A stretch of 64,000 nucleotides of DNA from Pseudodesulfovibrio sp. (GTDB lineage: Bacteria; Desulfobacterota; Desulfovibrionia; Desulfovibrionales; Desulfovibrionaceae), in assembly GCA_016342345.1 (NCBI GenBank), contig JAEINO010000001.1, positions 1-64,000 of the forward strand, written 5' to 3'. Position 1 is the first letter of the stretch. Every line of letters starts with the position of its first letter. The notes under the pieces were generated by a model. It was given only the letters and a program-made list of their open reading frames with translations, searched no databases and was not told the DNA's origin. Shown piece after piece: positions 35,035-43,542 of this stretch. The position numbers and the translations under genes were made by a program.

Positions 35035-36453
35035 TTAAAATTCGAGCAGGTTTTCAGTCTTTTCGACAAGGAAAGGGAGGTTGGACTTCATGCCCGATCC
35101 ACTGGAATCGGAACCGGTAAGCTTGAGTGTATTCAAAAACTCAATGCCGCGTTTCTTGGCTTCTTCCAGATCCTTGCCCCATATGATGGCCAGAGCCAAG
35201 TTGGGATCGTACTCGGTCGGGATCTGGTAGGGACGATCAAGAGGAACATGGGTATGGATGTTCAACCAGTCGCATTCTGACCAGTTTAGTCTATTGATCT
35301 TGCCGACCCATGGAGTGAATCCGTTAATCGTATCTTCGGCTATCAGGCGGTATTCGATGCCTACGCCGTCAAAAGTGACGTCAGACTGAGTGTAGCCAAG
35401 GTCTTCCCCCAGGCCGATACGAATTTGTTCGCGAACCAGATTGACGTTCTTGTCACCTTTGACTGAAGCGATGCAGGCAGAAACACCATTTTCCACCTGT
35501 ATGCGGGTGTTGACTTCCATGAGGAACGGCTTTCCATCGGGAGTGACAATCCATTCCCAAGTGCCAACGTTGTCGTATTTGATCTCGCGGGCAATGGAGA
35601 GAGAGTATTCGGTAATGTCATTCAATACCTTTTGTCCGTCAAACCCGTAAGACAATTCCGTTGGGCAAAATCCGGGAGCAACCTCAATGCGTTTCTGGAG
35701 GCCAGGACTCTGGACCGAGCAGTTTCGTGTGCCAAAGTGAACCGGGTTGGTACCGGACCGATCAGATGCTATTTGCACTTCAAGGTGATTGAAATTAAAT
35801 ACTCGTTGTTCAATGAGCACACCTTCATCGTTGAAGGTACGCAAGGAATAGTTGCGGATGCGGCGATAGGTTTGCCTGAATCTGGCCATATCTTCGACTT
35901 CGTCAATTCCCATTCCGCCGCCGCCTGCAGAAGCCTTGACCAGGACTACCGGGCGATTCACACCCATCTTGACCTGAAATTCAAATAGGCTTTCGGCAAT
36001 GGTTTCGGCTTCAAGCTCGTCATAGATGGCTCTGTCCGAACCGGGAATGGTCGGAATTTCGAGTTTGCGGGCGAGTCTTTTGGTGTTGATCTTGTCTCCA
36101 AGATCACGAATGACTTTCCACGAAGGGCCTATGAAGGTCATCGGGCGATCTCGTTCCGTGACGCGTCTGGCAAATCGGTAGTTTTCCGAGAAAAAACCGT
36201 AACCGGGATGAACGGCGGTTGCTCCAGATTCATCTGCTACTGAAAGGATATCACCGGCGTCCAGATAATTGTGGATGCGGTACAGCGACTGGTCGCCGCC
36301 GAGCTTCCTGGCAACATCCACATGACCGGATTGATCATCTTCCTTAGTATATACCGCGACAAAGGGAAGGCCCAATTCTGTGCAAGCCTGCATAATCCTT
36401 ACGGCTATCTCGCCTCTGTTCGCTATCAGTATTTTGTTTCCGTTAATGCTCAC
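35035..36453 (-). CDS. accC: Biotin carboxylase subunit (AccC-like)
   Basis: 472 residues from a GTG start. The biotin carboxylase pattern is complete: 'NKILIANRGEIAVRIMQA', 'AVHPGYGFFSENYRFA', the ATP-grasp glycine loop 'VKASAGGGGMGI', 'FGTRNCSVQSPGLQKRIE' and 'PFLMEVNTRIQVENGVSA'. It carboxylates biotin using ATP and bicarbonate. It is the first gene of the accC-accAD unit. GGAG lies 13 bases before the GTG, and a 6-codon frame overlaps the start. A pyruvate or propionyl carboxylase role is less likely given the AccA-AccD partner. Confidence 0.88.
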   Translation of the reverse strand: MSINGNKILIANRGEIAVRIMQACTELGLPFVAVYTKEDDQSGHVDVARKLGGDQSLYRIHNYLDAGDILSVADESGATAVHPGYGFFSENYRFARRVTERDRPMTFIGPSWKVIRDLGDKINTKRLARKLEIPTIPGSDRAIYDELEAETIAESLFEFQVKMGVNRPVVLVKASAGGGGMGIDEVEDMARFRQTYRRIRNYSLRTFNDEGVLIEQRVFNFNHLEVQIASDRSGTNPVHFGTRNCSVQSPGLQKRIEVAPGFCPTELSYGFDGQKVLNDITEYSLSIAREIKYDNVGTWEWIVTPDGKPFLMEVNTRIQVENGVSACIASVKGDKNVNLVREQIRIGLGEDLGYTQSDVTFDGVGIEYRLIAEDTINGFTPWVGKINRLNWSECDWLNIHTHVPLDRPYQIPTEYDPNLALAIIWGKDLEEAKKRGIEFLNTLKLTGSDSSGSGMKSNLPFLVEKTENLLEF

Positions 36454-36494
36454 GGTGTATCATTATCTCCTGAAAAAACTTTTTGAAGGTGCTT

Positions 36495-36523
36495 TAAATA
36501 GCTGTTCTTTTGGGTTCTTGCAA
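36495..36523 (-). promoter_or_regulatory. Candidate promoter for accC-accAD
   Basis: On the minus strand: TTGCAA, 17-base spacer, TATTTA, about 40 bases upstream of the accC start codon. The -10 element is only partly consensus. Confidence 0.4.
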
Positions 36524-36568
36524 ATCCTTTGATATTAAGTTTTTTTTAATAATCTCATAATGTTGTAA

Positions 36569-36584
36569 TAAAACACGTGTTTTA
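36569..36584. promoter_or_regulatory. 16-base perfect palindrome, operator candidate
   Basis: TAAAACACGTGTTTTA is a perfect inverted repeat in the AT-rich divergent region between accC and the NAD(P)/FAD oxidoreductase. It lies about 115 bases from each start codon. The regulator is unknown. Confidence 0.45.
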
Positions 36585-36702
36585 ATTTTTTGGCATGGAT
36601 TTTTTACAAAAAAATGGTTAGACAGGCTGTTGTTTAGCTCTAAAATTAGTATATTTATCATTATTGGCAATTATTAATATGATTGTAGGGGGATGAACTT
36701 GT

Positions 36703-37965
36703 ATGGATTACGTAATTGTTGGAAATGGTGTGTCGGCCATAGGGGCGATTGAGGGAATTCGGCTGCATGACAAGGCAGGAAAAATCATGGTTATCAGTGA
36801 CGAAGAAGTGCCGACGTATGGTCGTCCGCTGATATCTTACTATCTTTCAGATAAAATCAAATTTGAAACGCTGCCATATCGACCTGAAGAATTTTATAAG
36901 AAGAACAATGTCGAAATGAAACTTGGGTCTCGAGTTCTGTCCGTTGATGCCAAGCACAAACAGTTGGTGCTGGACAATGGTGAAACCATGTCATTTGGCA
37001 AGCTTTTGCTTGCAACAGGCGGAACTCCGGTTAAGCCTGATTTGCTTGGCATAGAAGGGCCAGGAATCTATAATTTTACCACAGTTGCCCATGCCGAAGC
37101 ACTCAGAGAGCTTGTCGATAAGGTCAGGAAGGTAGTTGTCATCGGCGCAGGTCTCATCGCGCTCAAGGCAGCCGAAGGATTTGCGGAAAAGGGTGTCGAC
37201 GTCACCATCGTGGTACGTTCTCGTATCATGCGGACGTATTTTGATGAAACTGCAGGCCGACTGATTGTTGAACATCTCGAAAAGAATGGTATAACATTCA
37301 TGCAGGGAACCGGTACCAAGGAGATCGTTCGATATAGCGATGGTTCAATCAAAGGTGTCGAGACTAATAAAGGTTTTGTCGAGGCCGATGTTGTTATTGT
37401 GGCCGCTGGCGTTCGTCCGAATATGGGATTGGCAGCTCGGGCTGGATTGACGACTCAACAGGGTATTCGTGTCGATGATTACATGACTACAAGCGATTGT
37501 CATATCTTTGCTGCTGGGGATGTGGCCGAAGCCAAGGACTTTCTGACTGGTGAATATACTGTACGTCCTATCTGGCCCAATGCCTATACTCAGGGACGTT
37601 ATGCCGGTTTGAACATGGCTGGAGCAGACAAGCCATACACCGGTGGAATGGCAATGAATTCTATAACCTATTATGGATTGCCAACAATTTCAGTGGGCGA
37701 AACCAATCCTGCTGAAGAAAATGGATATGAAGTTACTGTCTATCTGAATGAGGAAAAGAGCATATACCGCAAGCTCATCTTCAAGGGCGACATTCTGGCT
37801 GGTTGCATTTTGATCGGTGAAATCGATGGGGCTGGCTTTTATACCAGTTTTATCAAGAATGGTTTCAAGCTGGATGATGAGGCAAAAAAACAGTTGGTGG
37901 AAGGTAATCCATCTCCTGCATTGTGGCCTGATACATTTATTGAAGCAATGCACAATAATCCTTAA
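36703..37965 (+). CDS. NAD(P)/FAD-dependent oxidoreductase
   Basis: 420 residues. FAD-binding 'DYVIVGNGVSAIGAIEGIR' opens the protein, then 'YGRPLISYYLS', 'LLLATGGTPV', NAD(P)-binding 'VVVIGAGLIALKAAEGFAEKG', and the second FAD motif 'HIFAAGDVAEA'. This is the class III-like NADH:rubredoxin/nitrite reductase or NADH oxidase group, without a redox cysteine pair in the usual places. GGGGGAT precedes the ATG. It is monocistronic and divergent from accC. In anaerobes such enzymes pass electrons to rubredoxin or oxygen-detoxifying proteins; the partner here is not known. Confidence 0.86.
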   Translation: MDYVIVGNGVSAIGAIEGIRLHDKAGKIMVISDEEVPTYGRPLISYYLSDKIKFETLPYRPEEFYKKNNVEMKLGSRVLSVDAKHKQLVLDNGETMSFGKLLLATGGTPVKPDLLGIEGPGIYNFTTVAHAEALRELVDKVRKVVVIGAGLIALKAAEGFAEKGVDVTIVVRSRIMRTYFDETAGRLIVEHLEKNGITFMQGTGTKEIVRYSDGSIKGVETNKGFVEADVVIVAAGVRPNMGLAARAGLTTQQGIRVDDYMTTSDCHIFAAGDVAEAKDFLTGEYTVRPIWPNAYTQGRYAGLNMAGADKPYTGGMAMNSITYYGLPTISVGETNPAEENGYEVTVYLNEEKSIYRKLIFKGDILAGCILIGEIDGAGFYTSFIKNGFKLDDEAKKQLVEGNPSPALWPDTFIEAMHNNP

Positions 37966-37995
37966 GCCGAATTTGATCATGTGTTGATGAAAAGT

Positions 37996-38028
37996 GGGGC
38001 CGCACCAATGTGCAGCCCCGTTCTTATT
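37996..38028 (+). terminator. Terminator-like hairpin between convergent genes
   Basis: GGGGCcGCAC / GTGCaGCCCC stem with one C-A mismatch and loop CAAT, between the oxidoreductase and the cyclase gene. The downstream T-tract is broken (GTTCTTATTT). Confidence 0.55.
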
Positions 38029-40252
38029 TGGTTTTGTGTGTGAAGACACCATCCCAGTCACCTTCTGGGGGTTCTTCTTGCAGATGTTCACACCGATCGA
38101 TGTACATGTCGTACAAGACAGGCTCTCCATGTTTATCACGAAGCTGCTGAAAGGCTTTCCTGGCTTGTTCAAAATCCATATTCAGATAGAGATCGTGAGC
38201 TTTATCGTAAAGCTGAAGTTCTTCATCCCGCAGTTTTGCCTGTTCAATTGTATAGGCCGTGAAAATGGTTACCGGTTCCACTTTACCTTTGACACGAACA
38301 CTATCCAGAATACGGAAAACATAGCGGTCTCCACAGGCGTCAACAATACTTTGGCTGACAACTATTTTTTGACCATAATATTTTGTAAGTCCTTCGAGTC
38401 GAGAGGCAAGGTTCACGTTGTCACCAATAAGGGTGTAATCAAAAAGATCTGCTGAGCCCATGTTGCCGACTCGCACGCGGCCAGAGTGAACTCCAATACC
38501 GACAGCAATGGTAAATCCATATTTTTCGATAAAAAGTTCATTGAGCTCATCGAGTTTGTCGAGTTGCGCCAAGGCTCCTTCCAAAGCCTTGAATTGGTGG
38601 TCTTCGATATCAAGCGGCGCGTTCCAGAAAGCCATGACAGCGTCACCGATGAACTTGTCCAATGTACCTTCATGTTCGGTTATTATTCTGGTCATTGGAG
38701 TCAGATAATCATGCAACAAATTGGTTACTTGGGTCGGTGTCAGTTTTTCTGAAAGAGATGTGAAGCTGCGGATATCAGAGAATTCGATAGTTATTTCCTT
38801 TTCCTGTCCTTCAAGGGAAAGGGAATCCGGGTCGTCCATGATCTGAGAAATGACAGAAGGAGCGAGATAATGGGCAAAGGCACCGTGGATGAATTTTTTA
38901 GCATGTTCTTCGCGCCAGAATTTGATGACTGTCAGCAGGGTGAACGTCAGGGCAAGGTTAAGGAATGAGTACATGGGCGATATATAAAATCGTTGCTCTA
39001 CATACATATGTACTGATCCGTACCACATGGCAAACCCAAGACCTAGCAATGGAACAATCAGCCATGCAGCACGTGCCCACATAAGGAGCAGTGTGGTGAT
39101 AATGCCAGCACTTATCATCATGGCAAACTCAAGCCCTTTTGCCCAATCAGGGATGTTCAGGAACTGTTTTGATATAATATTATCAATGACTGTGGCGTGT
39201 GCTTCAACTCCGGGATACCCCGGATCAAGAGGTGTCGAACGGATATCCTTGAGTCCTGCTGCCGATGTCCCGATAAAGGCTATTTTGCCTTGAAGTGCTC
39301 CTGCGGGGAGTTTCTTGTTCAGTATGTCAACCGCACTTATGTATTCGAATGTCTTCATTTTCCCACGATAATTAAGGAGCATTCGTCCTTTTTCATCGGT
39401 GGGGATGACTGTTTTTCCAAAACGTATGGATTCAACACCAATAGTCGACATTTTCAAGACCATTGATTTAATGCCGGTTGCCTGCATGAGGGCGGCCATC
39501 GCAAGACTCGGATATAGTTGTTCGTTCCAACTGAAAAGCAAGGGGACTCGCCGGTAGACGCTGTCCGGGTCTGGAGCAATTGTTATAAAACCAGTTTGTC
39601 GCGCGGCCTTGGCGAGGATTGGCAATGGGCAGATGGCTCCTTCCGCTTTGAACAGGACGTCATGAGGAGAAGGTGCCCCCGGAGGAGCAAGGATTGCCAC
39701 CTTGGCTGGTTTGATAAAACAATTCTCGGTTGTTTTGATACTGCCATCTTCGTTTACCGGGGCCTTGATCAGAAAGTCAAAACCAAGGACAAAAGGGCCG
39801 GTCTTGATGTTGTTAGCGAGGAGTAGGTCGTTGTCGGCAAGGGCTAGAGGGAGTCCCTGGATTTTTATATCCAGTTTCATTTCCTTTTTTAGTTGTTTTT
39901 GAAGAACAACCGGGGAGGTTCTGTCCGGTTCGGCGAAAATTATATCAGTAGCCACAGAAGCTGCACCATAGGCCTGAAGGTGTTTGAGCAGTATGGCAAT
40001 TCGGTATCTCGGCCAAGGGAATTGGCCCAGTTCAGCAAGGCTTTTTTCATCAATATCAATGATTACAGGAATGCTGGTAGCATTTGATGTATGATATTGC
40101 TTTAGGTAAAGATCATAAATTTTATAATCGAGAAAACGCAAAAAAGGCGGATGGGTGATAAAGAGAGAAGCCATTACAATAGAAGCTGCTATTCCGACTC
40201 CAAGAAGAATCAGTTGATCTTTTTTGAAAGCTCTTTTTAGAAAGTGGAGCAT
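38024..40252 (-). CDS. CHASE2-domain class III adenylate/guanylate cyclase
   Basis: 742 residues. A first membrane helix (about 15-32) is followed by an extracytoplasmic CHASE2 sensor (about 35-390) with 'IDEKSLAELGQFPWPR' and 'GVEAHATVIDNIIS'. Three further helices lie at about 390-455. The class III cyclase domain has both metal aspartates ('IEFSDIRSFT' and 'DKFIGDAVMAFW') and 'IGDNVNLASRLEGL'. A TPR-like tail closes the protein. It senses something outside the membrane and makes cAMP (or cGMP) inside. AGGAT precedes the ATG. It is divergent from the type I secretion genes. Confidence 0.9.
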   Translation of the reverse strand: MLHFLKRAFKKDQLILLGVGIAASIVMASLFITHPPFLRFLDYKIYDLYLKQYHTSNATSIPVIIDIDEKSLAELGQFPWPRYRIAILLKHLQAYGAASVATDIIFAEPDRTSPVVLQKQLKKEMKLDIKIQGLPLALADNDLLLANNIKTGPFVLGFDFLIKAPVNEDGSIKTTENCFIKPAKVAILAPPGAPSPHDVLFKAEGAICPLPILAKAARQTGFITIAPDPDSVYRRVPLLFSWNEQLYPSLAMAALMQATGIKSMVLKMSTIGVESIRFGKTVIPTDEKGRMLLNYRGKMKTFEYISAVDILNKKLPAGALQGKIAFIGTSAAGLKDIRSTPLDPGYPGVEAHATVIDNIISKQFLNIPDWAKGLEFAMMISAGIITTLLLMWARAAWLIVPLLGLGFAMWYGSVHMYVEQRFYISPMYSFLNLALTFTLLTVIKFWREEHAKKFIHGAFAHYLAPSVISQIMDDPDSLSLEGQEKEITIEFSDIRSFTSLSEKLTPTQVTNLLHDYLTPMTRIITEHEGTLDKFIGDAVMAFWNAPLDIEDHQFKALEGALAQLDKLDELNELFIEKYGFTIAVGIGVHSGRVRVGNMGSADLFDYTLIGDNVNLASRLEGLTKYYGQKIVVSQSIVDACGDRYVFRILDSVRVKGKVEPVTIFTAYTIEQAKLRDEELQLYDKAHDLYLNMDFEQARKAFQQLRDKHGEPVLYDMYIDRCEHLQEEPPEGDWDGVFTHKTK

Positions 40253-40461
40253 GTATCAAATCCTGTTGGTTTGTTTTATGCATACATGTTGGTGATAATG
40301 AGCCAGTATCTCTAGCAAAAATGTCATTAGTAATTGCTTTTTTTTTAGAGTTTTTATATCATGTTTAGTAATTGAAAAGAAATTAATTCTAATTAGTTGA
40401 TATTGATATTAAATTTGATGTATTTGGCCTTCATGTACATATATACACGTGGGAGAGCATT

Positions 40462-41784
40462 TTGAAAAGGTCGTCTATCAAATTCGTTTTGTTAACCATG
40501 GTCATCTTGATGGCTATCGGATTCGGATCATTGGCTAGCGCCCAGGAATCCAGGAATCTGAATCTCGATAGTTTGCTTGAGGATTTGGTCCAAACACATG
40601 ACCGAATCAAGTCTTCCGAGGCTCAATTGGAGTCTATTAAGCATCAGTACGAAAGTGCCAAGGGTGGATGGTATCCCCAAGTCGATGCGACAGTTGAGGG
40701 CGGGCGAGAACAAATGACCAAGCCCAGACGAACCTCTACTAATATGAATCGAAATGAGCAGACACTGACAGCAAAGCAGCTGATTTATGATTTTGGTGGT
40801 GTCTCCGGAACCGTTGATTCGGCTGCCGGAACTGTTGATAAATATGGTGCGCTTTTATCTCAGTCCAAGCAGGAAGTCATCGCGCTTGGAATCACAGCAT
40901 ATTTACAAGTTATTCGTTCTCGTGAGCTTCTCAAGTACGCCCGCAGGTCAGAAGAGAGCATGAAAGAACTTTCCGGTATGCAGGAAATCCTTGTTGAACG
41001 TGGAGCCGGGTATTCATACGAAGAGCTTCAGGTCAAGGGACAACTTGCAGGAGCCCAATCTTATCGTGTTACTCAGGAGCGCCAACTGCATAGCTCTATC
41101 AACAACTTCAAATCTGTTTTCGGTTTTGCTCCCACCATTGAAGAAGTTGGACAAATGGCAACAGTATCGGTTCCTCGAAAACATTTGCCTAGTTCTGTTG
41201 AAGAAGCTGTAGTTATAGCTTTTGAAAGCAACCCCATGTTGCTTGAAACGAAATATGCCATCGAAAGTCTTCAGGGAGATTTGAAAAACCAGGAATCCAA
41301 TTATCTTCCGAGATTTGATGCTGTCCTTGAAGGAGAGCGCAAGGAGAATGATCAGGCCAACCCCGGTGTCAGAACTGAAAATCGTGCCACAATTCAAATG
41401 ACATACAACCTCTTTTCCGGTTTTCAGGATTCTGAGAATATTCAATCTGTCAAATCCGAAATGACCAGTTCCCGTCGGGTACTCCTGGACCGTCGCCGGA
41501 CTGTTGAGGAAAATGTTCGTAATTCCTGGTTGGAATTGACGACATTGCGTCTGAACTCTGATCTTTACGAAAATCAGGCCAATATTACATGGGAGTTCCT
41601 TGGGCTTGTCAAAAAGAAAAAGGCCACTGGCGAAGAAGTGCGCCTTCTTGATATTCTGGTTGGCGAAAGAGACTACATTTCTGCCATCAGCGCAAAAGTT
41701 GCAACTGATATAGACATTATTATTTCAGGTTACACTTTGCTTTATGAAATGGGTCTCATAACCAAAGATATCACCGAAATTTAA
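40462..41784 (+). CDS. TolC-family outer membrane protein
   Basis: 440 residues from a TTG start, with GGGAGAG at 40451-40457. The signal peptide ends near 'SLASAQ'. Two outer-membrane-efflux repeats give long coiled-coil helices, for example 'RIKSSEAQLESIKHQYESAKGGWYPQVDATVEG' trimmed to 'SAKGGWYPQVDATVEGG' and 'NQESNYLPRFDAVLEGER', with 'IQMTYNLFSGFQD' in the second half. It is the outer-membrane channel of the following ABC and HlyD genes, so this is a type I secretion system rather than a drug pump. Confidence 0.9.
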   Translation: MKRSSIKFVLLTMVILMAIGFGSLASAQESRNLNLDSLLEDLVQTHDRIKSSEAQLESIKHQYESAKGGWYPQVDATVEGGREQMTKPRRTSTNMNRNEQTLTAKQLIYDFGGVSGTVDSAAGTVDKYGALLSQSKQEVIALGITAYLQVIRSRELLKYARRSEESMKELSGMQEILVERGAGYSYEELQVKGQLAGAQSYRVTQERQLHSSINNFKSVFGFAPTIEEVGQMATVSVPRKHLPSSVEEAVVIAFESNPMLLETKYAIESLQGDLKNQESNYLPRFDAVLEGERKENDQANPGVRTENRATIQMTYNLFSGFQDSENIQSVKSEMTSSRRVLLDRRRTVEENVRNSWLELTTLRLNSDLYENQANITWEFLGLVKKKKATGEEVRLLDILVGERDYISAISAKVATDIDIIISGYTLLYEMGLITKDITEI

Positions 41785-41842
41785 TCAAAACACGGCATTT
41801 TCGATAATTAATCCTGATAATAGTAATTTGTAAGGGGCTGGT

Positions 41843-43534
41843 ATGAACGAGCTTATAAGACGGCTGTTCCAATCCAGGCCACTTGCTGTAGAAATTATTG
41901 TAGCATCCTTTTTTGTTAATATCCTGTTTTTAGCATCACCTATTTTTGTTATTCAGATTTTGAGTCGATACATCGCCTATGGATTTGATGGTACTTTGTA
42001 CACGCTGACTGTTGGCATGCTGATAGCTTTGGCTTTGGGCGTTGCATTCAGTGTTGTTCGTACTCGCATGTGCTCAGCCATCAGCACAGAGCCAGATCAT
42101 AAACTCCAGTCAATCGTGCTAGAATCCTTATCGCAAGTTAAGGCGGCTGCTCTTGAGCGAATCCCCCAAGCCAAGGTTCAGGAAGTCATGGCAGGCCCGA
42201 TGGTTGTTCAGTCTGCCTATGAAGCTTCCAAAATTGCTTCCGTTCTGGATATGCCATTCTTCATTCTGTTTATTCTGGCCATTTTCATGCTCAGTCCGAC
42301 CCTGGCAATCATTACGCTCCTTGCTGTGGGAACTACAGTCGTAGTTGGTAAGATGAATATGAATAGTGCTCGCCAGTCTGATAATGTTTTTCGAGAGGAA
42401 ATGGTCAGACATCGGGGTGGGGTCAATTCGGCCATACACGGCGCTGAGACCGTTCGTGCTTTCCACGGGGGGGGATTTCTGCACAGGATGTGGGATGAAC
42501 AAATCTCAAGAGTCATGGACCTCAAAGAGAAAATCGTTCAGCAGAAAAGTTGGTCGCTTGCCGTGATGCAAGGTTTGAATTCTCTTTTGAAAGTGGCCGT
42601 ATATGCGGTGGGCGCCAAGCAGGTGGTTATGGGGGATTTGACAGTTGGAGCCTTGATTGGTGCCAGTATCCTGTCGGCTAAGTCTTTACAGATATCAAGC
42701 AGCTTCATGCAGACTGTCCTGCTTATGGGAAAGGCTGAAGATGCCATGCGCATGATCAATGAATTTGTTGGGTTGCCTCGAGAAGCTTCCAGTGGAACCG
42801 CTATGAAACGGTTTTCTGGTCGTTTGAAGTTCATGGATGTTGCCATTGCTTTTCCTGGAGCTACAGGTCCTCTCTTCGAGTCACTTACTTATGTAGTAGA
42901 ACCGGGAAGTGTCATTGGAATAGTTGGTTCAAATGGAGCTGGTAAAACCACTTTGTGCAAATTGGTTGTTGGGTTGTTTGAGCCAGGCAGAGGGCAAATC
43001 CTTGCTGATAGTGTTGACTTACGGCAACTTGCACCAGAATGGTGGCGCAAGCAAATCATGTATCTGCCACAGGAACCGACTTTTCTGAATGGAACGTATC
43101 GTGACAATATAACGTTGCTGAATCCTGACATTGATGATGTGCGGCTTAATGAAATAGTTCGTGTAGCTGATTTGAGACGTTTTATGGACAGTAGTGCAAC
43201 TGGTATGGATACCCCCATTAAGGATGGGGGTAGAAGTCTGTCACTTGGCATTCGCAAACGTCTGGCCCTTGCCAGAGCCATGGTGGGTCAAGGACAAATT
43301 GCTGTATTTGATGAGCCTACAGAAGGACTCGATGTGGAAGGCTGTGAGGCTATTTTTCAGATTATGAATATGCTGGCCAAGCAGAATATTACATTGATAA
43401 TTGTTTCCAAAGATCCAAACATTGTCAAGGGATTCAGTGCAATCATTGATCTCAATGTCAAACCGGTTCCCAATATTGGTATTGTAAAGAAGAAAATTCA
43501 AGATTCTGCCCCTGATGCGGTCTTGAAGTCATAG
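41843..43534 (+). CDS. Type I secretion ABC transporter, PrtD-like
   Basis: 563 residues. Six-helix membrane domain in about residues 15-290 with 'ASPIFVIQILSRYIAYG' typical of type I exporters, then an ABC domain: Walker A 'GSNGAGKTTLCKLV', 'YLPQEPTFLNGTYRDNI', a signature segment 'SLGIRKRLALARAM' that departs from LSGGQ, and Walker B 'IAVFDEPTEGLDVEG'. No N-terminal C39 peptidase or C39-like domain is present. It powers export through the HlyD-TolC channel. AAGGGG lies upstream of the ATG. Confidence 0.9.
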   Translation: MNELIRRLFQSRPLAVEIIVASFFVNILFLASPIFVIQILSRYIAYGFDGTLYTLTVGMLIALALGVAFSVVRTRMCSAISTEPDHKLQSIVLESLSQVKAAALERIPQAKVQEVMAGPMVVQSAYEASKIASVLDMPFFILFILAIFMLSPTLAIITLLAVGTTVVVGKMNMNSARQSDNVFREEMVRHRGGVNSAIHGAETVRAFHGGGFLHRMWDEQISRVMDLKEKIVQQKSWSLAVMQGLNSLLKVAVYAVGAKQVVMGDLTVGALIGASILSAKSLQISSSFMQTVLLMGKAEDAMRMINEFVGLPREASSGTAMKRFSGRLKFMDVAIAFPGATGPLFESLTYVVEPGSVIGIVGSNGAGKTTLCKLVVGLFEPGRGQILADSVDLRQLAPEWWRKQIMYLPQEPTFLNGTYRDNITLLNPDIDDVRLNEIVRVADLRRFMDSSATGMDTPIKDGGRSLSLGIRKRLALARAMVGQGQIAVFDEPTEGLDVEGCEAIFQIMNMLAKQNITLIIVSKDPNIVKGFSAIIDLNVKPVPNIGIVKKKIQDSAPDAVLKS

Positions 43535-43542
43535 GTGTAAAA

